A stretch of 56,101 nucleotides of DNA from JANRIC01 sp033765345 (GCA_033765345.1 JANRIC010000098.1:1-56101), one strand, 5' to 3'; shown: positions 8,909-17,123, numbered from the stretch's first letter. Made by a program: numbers and translations. The notes: generated by a model not told the origin, from the sequence alone.

Positions 8909-9875
8909 TGCCATTTTAGACAAAGCTTATGAGCTAAAAAGTAAAGGAGAAGCCTTTGCCATCGCCATCGTAGTCAATTACAAAGCACCGATTTCAGGCA
9001 AACCCGGCTTTAAAGCCATCATTCGCCCCGACGGGAATGTATTTGGCTGGGTTGGCGGGGGGTGTTCTCAGCCTTTGGTCGTGCAAGAAGCTATTCGCTC
9101 AATAGAGGACGGCAAGCCTCGCCTCGTCAAAATCAGCCCTGATGCTCAAGCCCACGAAGACGGTGTAATTCAATATGCCATGACATGCCACAGTGAAGGC
9201 ACTCTGGAAGTATACATCGAGCCTGTGATCCCCAATCCAAAAATCGTTATTTTGGGCAAATCACCTGTCGGACAAGCACTGTCGAGATTAGCTCTAGCCA
9301 TTCATTATCACGTTGTAGTAATGGCACCTAATCTAAATCCTGAAGATTTTCCTGGTGTAGAAGCCGTATATTCGCGCTTTGATCAAAAGATTTTACAAAC
9401 TCAGTCCAATTCTTGTATCGTGGTAGCAACCCAGGGCGAAGACGATGAAGAAGCCCTGGAACTGGCTTTGAGTCTCAATTACAGTTACCTTGCTTTTGTA
9501 GCAAGCAAGAAAAAAATTCAACACGTATTTGATTATCTCAAGCATAAAAACATTTCCCAGGAAAAAATAGAGACCATTCACGCACCAGCCGGGCTGGATC
9601 TAGGTGGAAGGCTTCCCGAAGAAATAGCGGTAAGTATCATCGCAGAGATTATCGCTGAAAAAAGAGTACAGCAGACTCAGGTTTCAGCCGAAATCCAGTC
9701 TGAAACCACCACAACAAAACCCGAACTCTACAAAAATCCGGTTTGTGGGATGATGATTGACAAAAGTACCGCCAAGTTTGTCGTAGATTATGAAGGCAAT
9801 CCGGTTTATTTCTGCTGTACGGGCTGTAAAGTAGAGTTTGAAAGGGTACCTGAAAAATATGCAGCCTCGGTTTAA
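8901..9875 (+). CDS. coxF: XdhC/CoxF-type molybdenum-hydroxylase maturation protein with C-terminal YHS domain
   Basis: A 324-aa protein. Residues 1 to about 90 form the XdhC/CoxI domain (GWVGGGC at 49-55), and about 118-250 form the Rossmann-like XdhC C-terminal domain, beginning KIVILGKSPVGQAL. XdhC proteins bind molybdenum cofactor and help insert it or its sulfido ligand. A linker leads to a YHS-type metal-binding domain at about 277-324 with Cys282, Cys305, Cys306 and Cys309. CoxF in Oligotropha is about 280 aa, so the extra length here equals the YHS domain. That domain could help deliver or sense copper; this is inference. It is the last gene of the cox cluster. Confidence 0.85.
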   Translation: MFDAILDKAYELKSKGEAFAIAIVVNYKAPISGKPGFKAIIRPDGNVFGWVGGGCSQPLVVQEAIRSIEDGKPRLVKISPDAQAHEDGVIQYAMTCHSEGTLEVYIEPVIPNPKIVILGKSPVGQALSRLALAIHYHVVVMAPNLNPEDFPGVEAVYSRFDQKILQTQSNSCIVVATQGEDDEEALELALSLNYSYLAFVASKKKIQHVFDYLKHKNISQEKIETIHAPAGLDLGGRLPEEIAVSIIAEIIAEKRVQQTQVSAEIQSETTTTKPELYKNPVCGMMIDKSTAKFVVDYEGNPVYFCCTGCKVEFERVPEKYAASV

Positions 9876-9948
9876 TTTTCTAAGTCCAACATGCACGACA
9901 GGTTATGGGAATTATGAAATTAGGTGTGGATTTTTGTGTATTTTTTTT

Positions 9949-10058
9949 AGGCTCTTACCTAGAACTGGACTGATAGTTTTAAAAGGCGATCTTTTGACAA
10001 AATTATGGAGTTAAAATCATTAAATTTCAGTCATCAGTCTAAATTATGGTAAGAGCCT
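9949..10058. repeat. 110-bp element with 26-bp imperfect inverted ends
   Basis: The left end (9949-9974) and right end (10033-10058) are imperfect inverted repeats: the outer 11 bp (AGGCTCTTACC) and the inner 7 bp (GACTGAT) match exactly, with about 8 mostly mismatched positions between. Eight T residues lie on both outer flanks. It could be a small non-autonomous transposon-like insertion or one long RNA hairpin ending in a U-tract. It sits just upstream of an orphan gene 3' end. Confidence 0.6.
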
Positions 10059-10075
10059 TTTTTTAAATGAGTTGA

Positions 10076-10213
10076 TTCACTGCCCCTCCCCTACATCAAA
10101 TAAACGTTAGCCCTGGCAATGATGATGTAGACAGTAGATACAGACAAGTCGATAAATTATCGGAAAAGCCACTTTTATATGGTGTGCAGATTGATGAGAA
10201 GTTTATCGCATAA
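10076..10213 (+). pseudogene. Orphan 3' gene end (about 45 codons) with its own terminator
   Basis: A reading frame open from 10076 encodes a protein-like stretch containing VDSRYRQVDKLSEKPLL and ending KFIA with TAA at 10211-10213. Five bases later a strong terminator hairpin begins. An in-frame TGA at 10073 and the 110-bp inverted-repeat element lie directly upstream, and there is no start codon near the beginning. The pattern is that of the surviving C-terminus of a disrupted or decayed gene. I do not recognise the family. Confidence 0.4.
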
Positions 10214-10217
10214 AATC

Positions 10218-10266
10218 AATGCATAATCATCTTGAAGCCATTTCGCTTTGAGTATGATTATGCATT
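10218..10266 (+). terminator. Rho-independent terminator
   Basis: A 13-bp perfect stem (AATGCATAATCAT at 10218-10230, complement at 10254-10266) with a 23-nt loop is followed by TTTT. It starts 5 bp after the stop of the orphan 3' gene end, so it probably belonged to that gene. Confidence 0.7.
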
Positions 10267-11017
10267 TTTTGTGTCAAAAGGCATTACAAACAAATTTATC
10301 CGAAATATTTAACAAGGTAGGCATCACCTCAAACTAAGTCAGTTAATAACTCTTATTTTATTTTTATTGCATGAAAGAAAGCCTCATTTCTAATATCTTA
10401 TACTTGTTTTTTGCCCTTTAGCCCTTGCTCTCCCTTTAAAAATTCAATAAAAACCTATCAAAGTCAAATTCTATTAAAAAAAACAAATAATTTTTTTTAG
10501 AGGTTAAAATTTTAACTTGATTTTTGTAAAAAGTAACTAATTTTGAAATGTAAGATTAAAAAACAAATCGATTTTAAAAGAAAAATTGATTTTCTTACGA
10601 AAATAGGTTAAATTATTAACTAACACTTGATTAATAAACTGATAAAGCCATCTGTAACAAAACATTAGCCACATTAAAACAAAACATAAAAATAGGAAGG
10701 TAATTAAAATTTTATAAGGTTGAGTGAGTTTGACCACGAACAAAAACCAAGATTTAGGATACAAAACCTTTTGAATTTGACAGATACAGCAAATCATAAA
10801 TTAATAAAGCTTAGTTAATTTTTTAGTTTTAGGTATATCTTGAAAAGCCGGATCAATTCAATTTGATGCGGTTTTTTTGTTTGGAGTGTGAGGGTTATTT
10901 AGAAATTTTTACCCCTCAAATTTTAAAAAATTTATGAAGTTTTCCCTAAAACTGTAGTATTCAAATGACAAAGTACCATCACAGGCTAATGCCTGAACTC
11001 ACTGCATTCAGGACACA
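10267..11017. other. Gene-poor AT-rich stretch
   Basis: No supported gene. At 10320-10333 there is a short match (GCATCACCTCAAA) to the dispersed repeat seen at 16814 and 17358. An 86-codon frame on the minus strand (10537-10797) is explained by AT-richness and is not called. A terminator hairpin lies at 10843-10878. Confidence 0.6.
10843..10878 (+). terminator. Terminator-like hairpin with T-tract
   Basis: CCGGATCAA at 10848-10856 pairs with TTGATGCGG at 10863-10871 with one internal mismatch, preceded by AAAA and followed by T7. The A and T tracts on both sides would let it act in both directions, so it may end the minus-strand gene at 11018. Confidence 0.65.
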
Positions 11018-11557
11018 CTACCAAATTTTGCTAGGTTTTGGATATTGAGGACTAGCTGTATTCAAGCTCCATTTTTCATTATAGACATTGGAATAAATGA
11101 TTTCTAAATCAAAACCCTCCTGACCAAGCCTCTGAAAAATTTTTAAGAGTTTGATGCCGTCTTCTTTAGAATTTTTAATCTCAACCAAATTGATTTTTTC
11201 TCCGGCGGCAACCAGTTTGCCGATGCTGATATTGGAAGTGAAAAAATTATTCAGAGAATCTGCCTCTTTGATACGACCTCTTAAAAAATTAGCTATATCT
11301 TCATGATATTCTTTCTTTTTATTCCGAATAATAAAATCTTCTATAAAAGCAGGCCCTACACCGTCATTACTCAAAACTATCTTATAATCCGGACCTCCAG
11401 TATTATAATTGATCAAACTCAGATAGGGTAAAACAGACAGCCTTTGCTGCGCTTGCATCAATTGTGTCTGATAAACAAGTACTACCAGACTCATCACGCT
11501 GATCAATATCGCAGAGACACTCACAACTTTATCAGTATTCCAAAATTTGAAATTCAT
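11018..11557 (-). CDS. Hypothetical membrane-anchored protein
   Basis: A 179-aa protein of unknown function. One N-terminal transmembrane helix (about residues 11-30, VVSVSAILISVMSLVVLVYQ) is followed by a soluble region with alternating beta-type segments (YKIVLSNDGVGPAFIEDFII and similar). The architecture is common among uncharacterised proteins: a single-pass anchor, a short polar linker beginning QTQLMQAQQRL, and an immunoglobulin-like domain. It stands alone on the minus strand, diverging from the methyltransferase gene. No function is proposed. Confidence 0.75.
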   Translation of the reverse strand: MNFKFWNTDKVVSVSAILISVMSLVVLVYQTQLMQAQQRLSVLPYLSLINYNTGGPDYKIVLSNDGVGPAFIEDFIIRNKKKEYHEDIANFLRGRIKEADSLNNFFTSNISIGKLVAAGEKINLVEIKNSKEDGIKLLKIFQRLGQEGFDLEIIYSNVYNEKWSLNTASPQYPKPSKIW

Positions 11558-11597
11558 AATCTACAAATGAATTAAGATGAAAAATAACAAAGTTTTT

Positions 11598-11628
11598 TTT
11601 GATAATCCAATAGAAGCAAGTTAGTTTG
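11598..11628 (+). promoter_or_regulatory. Candidate Bacteroidota-type promoter of the methyltransferase gene
   Basis: TTTG at 11598-11601 and TTAGTTTG at 11621-11628 are separated by 19 bp. This matches the Bacteroidota vegetative consensus TTTG-N19-TAnnTTTG except for one base. The start codon at 11682 leaves a leader of about 45 bases. Confidence 0.45.
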
Positions 11629-11681
11629 AATGCGATTTTAAAAAAAATCCTCGATTATTGAATCAGACAAACTAAATAAAA

Positions 11682-12587
11682 ATGGCAGAACAAAAGGACA
11701 TGGATTTTACTTACTCCACCATCGACGAGATTTTTCGTCTAAGCATCGGTGAAACGGCAGATTACAGCGGTGCTAAATACGATGGTGATTTCTCGATGAC
11801 TCTTGAGGAGGCACAAAAAGCCAAACACAAATTCATCGCTGATAGCCTCCATATCAAAGAGGACAGCAAAGTACTGGATATGGCCTGCGGCTGGGGACCT
11901 TTTTCTAAGTACATTAAAGAAGACAGAGGCGCAAATAGTATCGGGGTGACCTTGTCGCAAGGACAAGCAGCAGCTTGCCAGAAAAACGGGCTGAACGTAA
12001 TTGTCAAAGACTGCCGATACGTCAAACCAGAGGATTTTGGCATGTTTGATGCCATTGCTTGTATCGGTGGACTGGAGCATTTTTGCTCCGTAGAAGAATG
12101 GCAGGCAGGCAAACAAGAACAAGTGTATCGCGATTTTTTTAAAACGCTGTATGATTTGTTGCCTGTCGGAGGACGCTTTTATATGCAAACCATGACCTTC
12201 AGCAAGAATATGATCGATTACAAAGATTTTGATATCAATGCCGAAAAATATTCTGCTCCACACGTTTTAGCATTGATGGTCAAGGAATTCCCAGGTTCTT
12301 GGCTTCCCTACGGCCCGGAGATGGTCATCCGTAATGCCGAACCGCATTTCAAACTAATCTCTCAAAGCAGCGGTCGTCTGGATTATATCGAGACGATCGG
12401 GCAATGGAGAAAACGCTTCAGAAAGTTCCATTTGAAGAAATACCTGCTTTATTTGTCTTTGATTCCCAAATACTTCCTGGATAAGGAATTCAGACATTTG
12501 GTATCTATCTTCAGTGTAAGCCCGAACCGTGTCTGCTTTGAAAAAGAAATCATGGATCATTATCGTTTGGTATTTGAAAAAGTGTAA
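11682..12587 (+). CDS. SAM-dependent methyltransferase, cyclopropane-fatty-acid-synthase family
   Basis: A 301-aa class I methyltransferase. The SAM-binding motif I is VLDMACGWG at 64-72. It is followed by the family-typical GVTLSQGQ (in CFA/mycolic-acid cyclopropane synthases GVTLS..Q) and by GGLEHF at the position where the family usually has an E-H pair. The enzymes transfer a methyl or methylene group to unsaturated acyl chains of phospholipids or to other small hydrophobic substrates. It lacks the long N-terminal extension of E. coli Cfa (382 aa) and resembles the shorter mycolic-acid type. It stands alone and carries its own promoter candidate. The substrate is unknown. Confidence 0.82.
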   Translation: MAEQKDMDFTYSTIDEIFRLSIGETADYSGAKYDGDFSMTLEEAQKAKHKFIADSLHIKEDSKVLDMACGWGPFSKYIKEDRGANSIGVTLSQGQAAACQKNGLNVIVKDCRYVKPEDFGMFDAIACIGGLEHFCSVEEWQAGKQEQVYRDFFKTLYDLLPVGGRFYMQTMTFSKNMIDYKDFDINAEKYSAPHVLALMVKEFPGSWLPYGPEMVIRNAEPHFKLISQSSGRLDYIETIGQWRKRFRKFHLKKYLLYLSLIPKYFLDKEFRHLVSIFSVSPNRVCFEKEIMDHYRLVFEKV

Positions 12588-12641
12588 TGTGCATCACGAT
12601 AATTCCAGGTTTAATTTTCTGGAATTATTTTCCTTAAAAAA

Positions 12642-12673
12642 TTTGCTTATTCGCCAAGTATTTTGTACAATTG
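12642..12673 (+). promoter_or_regulatory. Candidate promoter of the toxin-antitoxin pair
   Basis: TTTG at 12642-12645 and TACAATTG at 12666-12673 are separated by 20 bp. This is one mismatch from the Bacteroidota -7 consensus. It lies 25 bp before the start codon at 12699. Confidence 0.4.
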
Positions 12674-12698
12674 CAATCATTATTCCAATTGAAACCCT

Positions 12699-13067
12699 AT
12701 GAAAACGATTATATTACAAAGCAACAACGAACCTGACTTGACATTACTTCTGCAACTGGCAGAACGCTTGGGTATCCGTTTTTTTGAAGCCAAAAAAGAC
12801 ATCGTCCTGGAAGAAATTGCAGATGCGGAGACTCTCGACAGAGAGGAATTTTTGTCTGCCGTACCGGATAGCAGTGCCTTGTATGAAGGGCTGAACCTGC
12901 CTGCTGAACCTAAATTCTATAAATTAGAAGAAATGCCGACGACTTATGAAAAACTTAAATCCAGATATTATATTCCTGATTTTAGCCTTGCCAAATCTGC
13001 TTTTGGAGCCTGGGAAAACGATGAAGACGAAACATTGGAGGACTTACTAAATATGTTAACACCATGA
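12699..13067 (+). CDS. Putative antitoxin partner of PIN-domain toxin
   Basis: A 122-aa protein. I do not recognise a DNA-binding fold. The N-terminus (KTIILQSNNEPDLTLLLQLAERLGI) looks like a small alpha/beta segment found at the start of several short Bacteroidota antitoxins. The rest is acidic and likely extended (DEDETLEDLLNML at the end), which would suit wrapping around a toxin. Its stop overlaps the start of the PIN gene by 4 bases (ATGA), so the two are translationally coupled. The antitoxin role is inferred from this arrangement. Confidence 0.6.
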   Translation: MKTIILQSNNEPDLTLLLQLAERLGIRFFEAKKDIVLEEIADAETLDREEFLSAVPDSSALYEGLNLPAEPKFYKLEEMPTTYEKLKSRYYIPDFSLAKSAFGAWENDEDETLEDLLNMLTP

Positions 13068-13522
13068 AAATTATTTTAGATACTAGTATTATTTTGCTTT
13101 TGGTGAAAAATGAAAAATTTGGAATTTTCTTTGAAGAAAATTACCAGAAGAAATTCCCTAATGATCTATATTATGTGTATGTAAGCCTCGGCGAATTGGA
13201 CGCTATTGTAAAAAAGAACACCTGGGGAAAAAATAAAATAAAATATTTGAATGATATTTTGAGAGGTCTCGAGCTTATTCCTATGGATAATTATGATTTT
13301 GTAGATAGCTACGGCACTATCGATGCCTACAGCCAGGGTAAATTAAAAGATCGCCCGCTTCCCAAAGGACTTTCAGCCAGAAATATGGGCAAAAACGACA
13401 TTTGGATCAGTGCTGTCACCTTGTCCCTAAAAGGTGCACTGATTACTACAGATAAAGATTTTGATCATCTTCATCCACAAATAATTGAAGTACATCGGAT
13501 TGATATACAACAGTTTAAATAA
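13064..13522 (+). CDS. PIN-domain ribonuclease toxin (VapC-like)
   Basis: A 152-aa PIN-domain protein. The acidic residues that bind metal in this RNase fold are visible: Asp6 (ILDTS), Glu44 (LGELDA), Asp112 (KNDIWISA), and Asp130/Asp132 (ITTDKDFD). PIN toxins of type II systems cleave tRNA or other RNA when the antitoxin is degraded. It follows the upstream gene with an ATGA overlap. The length is slightly above the usual VapC (130-140). The pair occurs in a region with repeats nearby, as is usual for mobile stabilisation modules. Confidence 0.85.
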   Translation: MKIILDTSIILLLVKNEKFGIFFEENYQKKFPNDLYYVYVSLGELDAIVKKNTWGKNKIKYLNDILRGLELIPMDNYDFVDSYGTIDAYSQGKLKDRPLPKGLSARNMGKNDIWISAVTLSLKGALITTDKDFDHLHPQIIEVHRIDIQQFK

Positions 13523-13701
13523 AAAGATTTGATTTTTTAGCTAATTTTCCTAAGTAACTCTTACTTATCTATGCTCCTTACCTTATCCAAATAACTCCTC
13601 TTTTACAATCAAAATAACATTTGCCTCTCTGCACCTAAATCAACTGCAAATTCGTAATTTTATAGCAGAAATCTACTTAAAAATTAAATATCAAAAACAC
13701 A

Positions 13702-14709
13702 ATGTTGGGAATCAAATATATCAAGTTCGATGCCATGACACACGTTATCCACTACGTCAATGGCAAAATCCGCAAAGAAGGGCGCGGATTGGCTTTTTTT
13801 TACTTTGCCCCCAAATCTTCTATTTTTGCCATCCCTGTTGGGAGTAATGACATTCCTTTTGTATTCCACGAATCTACCGCCGATTATCAGACGGTTTCTA
13901 TCCAGGGGCAAATCACCTACAAAGTTGCCGACCCTAAGAAATTAGCCGAATTATTGGATTTTAGCGTAGACTCCCGAGGTAATTACAAACGCAACGATGC
14001 CGAAAAAATTCCTCAACGCCTCAGCAATGAAGCCCAAACCGCTACATCCAACCTGATTCACAGCCTAAAGCTTCAGGAAGCCATCCGAAGTGCCAAACGC
14101 ATTGAGGAAGCGATCATGTCGGGTATGCAACAGTCTGAGGCAGTTAATTTGCTGGGGATTGTGCCGATTAGCGTTACGATCATTGCCATCAAAGCAACTC
14201 CCGAAATGGAGCGTGCCCTGGAAGCCGAAACCCGCGAAGCTCTTCAACAAAAAGCCGATCAAGCAACCTACGAACGCCGAAATTTCGCTGTAGAGCAGGA
14301 ACGCACCATCAAAGAAAGTGAATTAAACACCGAAATTGCCCTCGAGGAAAAGAAAAAACAAATCGTAGAAAAGCAAATGGAAACCGAAGTGCTTACCGAA
14401 GAAAACAAACGCAAAATCCGTGAATTGAAAATGGCTGCCGATATTTCTTTGGAAGATCAGAAAAAGAAATTCCTCGATATCAAATTAGAAAACGATAAAA
14501 AACAAGCTGATGCCAAATCCTACGCCCTAGAAGCCGCCCTGAAGCCGTATCAAGATATGGATTGGAAAAAACTCATGGTTTTGCTCCAAAAAGGGGATCA
14601 GTCCAAAACGCATATCGCTATGGCCTTCCACGAATTGGCCGAAAACGCCAATAAAATCAATCAATTGAACATCAGCCCAGACTTGCTTCAGACTCTTTTA
14701 GATAAATAA
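13702..14709 (+). CDS. SPFH/Band 7-domain protein, soluble type
   Basis: A 335-aa protein with an SPFH (stomatin/prohibitin/flotillin) domain at about residues 20-175, including VSIQGQITYKVADPKKLAEL and the family segment GIVPISVTIIAIKATPEMERALEAETRE. A long charged coiled coil follows (about 175-275) and then a short C-terminal domain (about 280-335). Unlike classical stomatins and flotillins, it has no N-terminal transmembrane hairpin. SPFH proteins form large ring or cage oligomers at membranes. The next gene, 21 bp downstream, is an unusual NAD-kinase-like protein, so the two probably act together. Function unknown. Confidence 0.85.
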   Translation: MLGIKYIKFDAMTHVIHYVNGKIRKEGRGLAFFYFAPKSSIFAIPVGSNDIPFVFHESTADYQTVSIQGQITYKVADPKKLAELLDFSVDSRGNYKRNDAEKIPQRLSNEAQTATSNLIHSLKLQEAIRSAKRIEEAIMSGMQQSEAVNLLGIVPISVTIIAIKATPEMERALEAETREALQQKADQATYERRNFAVEQERTIKESELNTEIALEEKKKQIVEKQMETEVLTEENKRKIRELKMAADISLEDQKKKFLDIKLENDKKQADAKSYALEAALKPYQDMDWKKLMVLLQKGDQSKTHIAMAFHELAENANKINQLNISPDLLQTLLDK

Positions 14710-14730
14710 ACCGATAAAAATATACGGAGC

Positions 14731-15753
14731 ATGAAAAGTAACCGCAGAGCCATCATCGTTCGCAGCAAAACCAAGGTAGAACAACTCTCCGAACGCTTTA
14801 ATAATGAAAGCCAGGCGAGTTTCTACATTCAGCAACAGCGCGAAAATGTAATCCGATCCAAAAAGAACTTTCTTTCTGCCAAACTACAAAGTGCTTTGGC
14901 GCAGAATAAAGCTGCTCTAGAGGATCAGGTAGGCTCCGGTGAATTTGATGATTTTCGCAAAGAACACGATAATTATCACTACACCCTGGAATCGGTTCAA
15001 AAAAAAGCAGCACAATTGCTCAAGACACAAACTATTGAAAGCCAGTATGTTCCTTCTTATCTTTTTGCTGCGGATGACATAATTATTGTGGTGGGGCAAG
15101 ACGGTCTGGTGGCCAATGTGGCCAAGTATGTCCCCAAAATCCCTATCATTGCCGTCAATCCTGACCCGATTCGTTTTGATGGGATTTTGTTGCCTTTTGA
15201 TGCAGGGAATTTTGACCGGGCTCTGATGGATGTGCTTCAGAATCGCCACCAAGTGAAAGAAGTGACCATGGGAGAAGCCCTGCTTGATGACGGGCAACGT
15301 TTACTGGCGTTTAATGATTTTTTTATTGGAGCTGATTCGCACGTATCGGCCAAGTACCAAATTACGCACGAAGGATTTACCGAAAATCACTCTTCTAGTG
15401 GTATTATTGTATCTACGGGTGCCGGTTCGACAGCCTGGCTCAGTTCTCTGTTTAATATGGCTATTTGTATGAATAAAGTCTTTGGGCAGGCACAAAACCT
15501 ACAATGCCATACCGAACCCTGGAATACCCGAAGGCTCGTTTTTGTGGTCAGAGAGCCTTTTTTGAGCAAAACATCCCAGATTAGCCTAGGAGCTGGTCTG
15601 ATTCAGGAAGGTGCCGAGCTTGTTATTGAGTCATTGATGCCCAACAACGGCATCATTTTCAGTGATGGTATTATCAAAGATTTTATCCGATTCAATACAG
15701 GCTCGATCGTCAGGATTGGCATTGCCCCAGAAAAGGCTGTTCTGGTAGTTTGA
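14731..15753 (+). CDS. Divergent NAD kinase/diacylglycerol kinase-fold protein partnered with SPFH
   Basis: A 340-aa protein. Residues 1-105 are a charged, probably helical extension. From about 112 a NAD-kinase-type nucleotide-binding fold is seen. The place of the GGDGT motif is taken by VGQDGLVANVA (121-131), and the second motif, STGAGSTAW (228-236), matches GTGSTAY of NAD kinases. The Asp of the first motif is kept, but the GGD and Thr are changed, so catalysis or substrate may differ. It is not the housekeeping NAD kinase by pattern. Its coupling to an SPFH gene suggests a membrane-associated nucleotide enzyme or sensor; this is inference. Confidence 0.75.
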   Translation: MKSNRRAIIVRSKTKVEQLSERFNNESQASFYIQQQRENVIRSKKNFLSAKLQSALAQNKAALEDQVGSGEFDDFRKEHDNYHYTLESVQKKAAQLLKTQTIESQYVPSYLFAADDIIIVVGQDGLVANVAKYVPKIPIIAVNPDPIRFDGILLPFDAGNFDRALMDVLQNRHQVKEVTMGEALLDDGQRLLAFNDFFIGADSHVSAKYQITHEGFTENHSSSGIIVSTGAGSTAWLSSLFNMAICMNKVFGQAQNLQCHTEPWNTRRLVFVVREPFLSKTSQISLGAGLIQEGAELVIESLMPNNGIIFSDGIIKDFIRFNTGSIVRIGIAPEKAVLVV

Positions 15754-15769
15754 ATTGTTAGATTGCCTT

Positions 15770-16645
15770 CTATGCCTGGCTCACTACTTTTTGCAGCATC
15801 GCTTCCAAATGATCTACTTTAGGAAGCCTAATGCCTAACATCTCCTCCAGTACTTTTTGTATATCTTGTGAGGTTTCAAGGATTATTTTCTCCGTTACGC
15901 CATCTGAAAAATGTACTGACAGCTGATTATTTCTCAGTGCATATCTACGATCAGGTGTACACAAACCTGCTATGAGCATATAGGTAAAATGTGAATCGGG
16001 ATGCGTTGAGATATACCAATTACTCACCTTATAATCTACCCAGAATTGCTCCTCTAGACTAAATGTGTACATGGTTTTCCATTCGCCCTGGAGATTCACC
16101 TGAAGCGTAAAAACATCCTGGTTTTGATTCAGGATGCGAAAAGTTCCATGAGTCGTTTGTTGATCCCATGCAATATCAAGTGACAAAGGAGAGGTAAGCG
16201 TGAGCCCACCAAAACCCACATCTACCAACAATCGCCTGTTGTCAAGCTCCACGAGAAGCAACATGTGTCCACGCGGACTAACCAGATCTTCGGGAAGATT
16301 CCACTGTACCCTTGCAGCCAGCCCCTTTACCTGAAAACCTAATGCCTTTAAAACTTCCATCAAAAGCAGATTATGCTCAAAACAATACCCGCCGCGACTG
16401 TTGAAAACAAGCTTTTGTTCGATAGCATCCATATTCAAATCTACCGGAAGTCCTAAAAATGAATTGAGATTTTCAAAAGGGATGTATTGTGGATGAAGAT
16501 AATGAATAAGCCGCAAAGTTTTTAAATCGGCTTTCCTTTCTCCATCGAATGCAATTCTGCGAAAATAAGCTTCTATATCCAGTTTGTGAAGTTGAGAAAC
16601 GTTGGTTTTTATATTTTCCGGGTGGTTTTTATCGGGTGTATTCAT
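15770..16645 (-). CDS. nat: Arylamine N-acetyltransferase
   Basis: A 291-aa enzyme that transfers acetyl groups from acetyl-CoA to arylamines and hydrazines. The Cys-His-Asp triad is complete: Cys88 in RGGYCFEHN, His127 in SPRGHMLLLV, and Asp142 in VDVGFGG. The N-terminal helical region contains IPFENL, also typical. Length is normal (about 275-290). It converges with the NAD-kinase-like gene across only 16 bp. The physiological substrate is unknown. Confidence 0.93.
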   Translation of the reverse strand: MNTPDKNHPENIKTNVSQLHKLDIEAYFRRIAFDGERKADLKTLRLIHYLHPQYIPFENLNSFLGLPVDLNMDAIEQKLVFNSRGGYCFEHNLLLMEVLKALGFQVKGLAARVQWNLPEDLVSPRGHMLLLVELDNRRLLVDVGFGGLTLTSPLSLDIAWDQQTTHGTFRILNQNQDVFTLQVNLQGEWKTMYTFSLEEQFWVDYKVSNWYISTHPDSHFTYMLIAGLCTPDRRYALRNNQLSVHFSDGVTEKIILETSQDIQKVLEEMLGIRLPKVDHLEAMLQKVVSQA

Positions 16646-16789
16646 ATTTTTTGAAATGTTTAAGAATGATTGATGGTTTCACGAGAAGGCAAATTTTAGA
16701 AAAATTCCTGATAATTGAACCAAATATCTTTTGTTTCCTGACAATGGATGTGAACTACTAGATAAAAAAATAAATGCATTCATGCCCCC

Positions 16790-16900
16790 CACTCTTTGAA
16801 TTGTTGCATAGCATCACCTCAAAGTACTCGGAAAGTCTGCGAATTCCAGCCGAAGGCTTGGGACGTTCTCAGCACGAAAGCCTAAGATAAAGCTCCTGCA
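16790..16900 (+). repeat. Dispersed repeat copy A
   Basis: Contains a 62-base stretch (16830-16891) that is identical to 17380-17441. Its left flank keeps half of the CACCTCAAAG palindrome seen in copy B, but the sequence between is different. It ends with a small hairpin, CTGCACCGTGCAG. Related diverged copies lie at 46401-46610 and, inverted, at 47218-47332. Confidence 0.85.
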
Positions 16901-17032
16901 CCGTGCAGCAGCCTCGAGCAATGATGGAAGGTATCTCCTGCACCCCTCGTGGGTAGGAATAATGCTATCATTGCAAAAAGTAACATTTTAGAAAGACGCA
17001 TAAAATACAATGACATACCGCTCATTTTATTT

Positions 17033-17110
17033 TGTCATTCCGACGCAAGGAGGAATCTAAACGCTCGGACTTACAGAGGCTTAGATTCCTCGCTATCGCT
17101 CGGAATGACA
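17033..17110. repeat. Palindromic TGTCATTCCGA repeat
   Basis: A 78-base unit begins with TGTCATTCCGA and ends with TCGGAATGACA. Inner arms AATCTAA (17054-17060) and TTAGATT (17081-17087) also pair. This is a widespread type of intergenic palindrome in bacterial genomes. A shorter relative (TCATTCCGAA arms) occurs at 40791-40850. Confidence 0.85.
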
Positions 17111-17123
17111 GTAAAATATATGT

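Noticed and set aside
10537..10797. 86-codon minus-strand frame with hydrophobic stretch
   Set aside because: The region is extremely AT-rich, the residues are Phe/Leu/Lys/Asn-biased, there is no start context, and a terminator cuts it off from the upstream gene. More likely chance.
14731..15753. Housekeeping NAD kinase (nadK/ppnK)
   Set aside because: The GGDGT motif is altered and the protein has a long N-terminal extension and an SPFH partner, so I did not give it the symbol.
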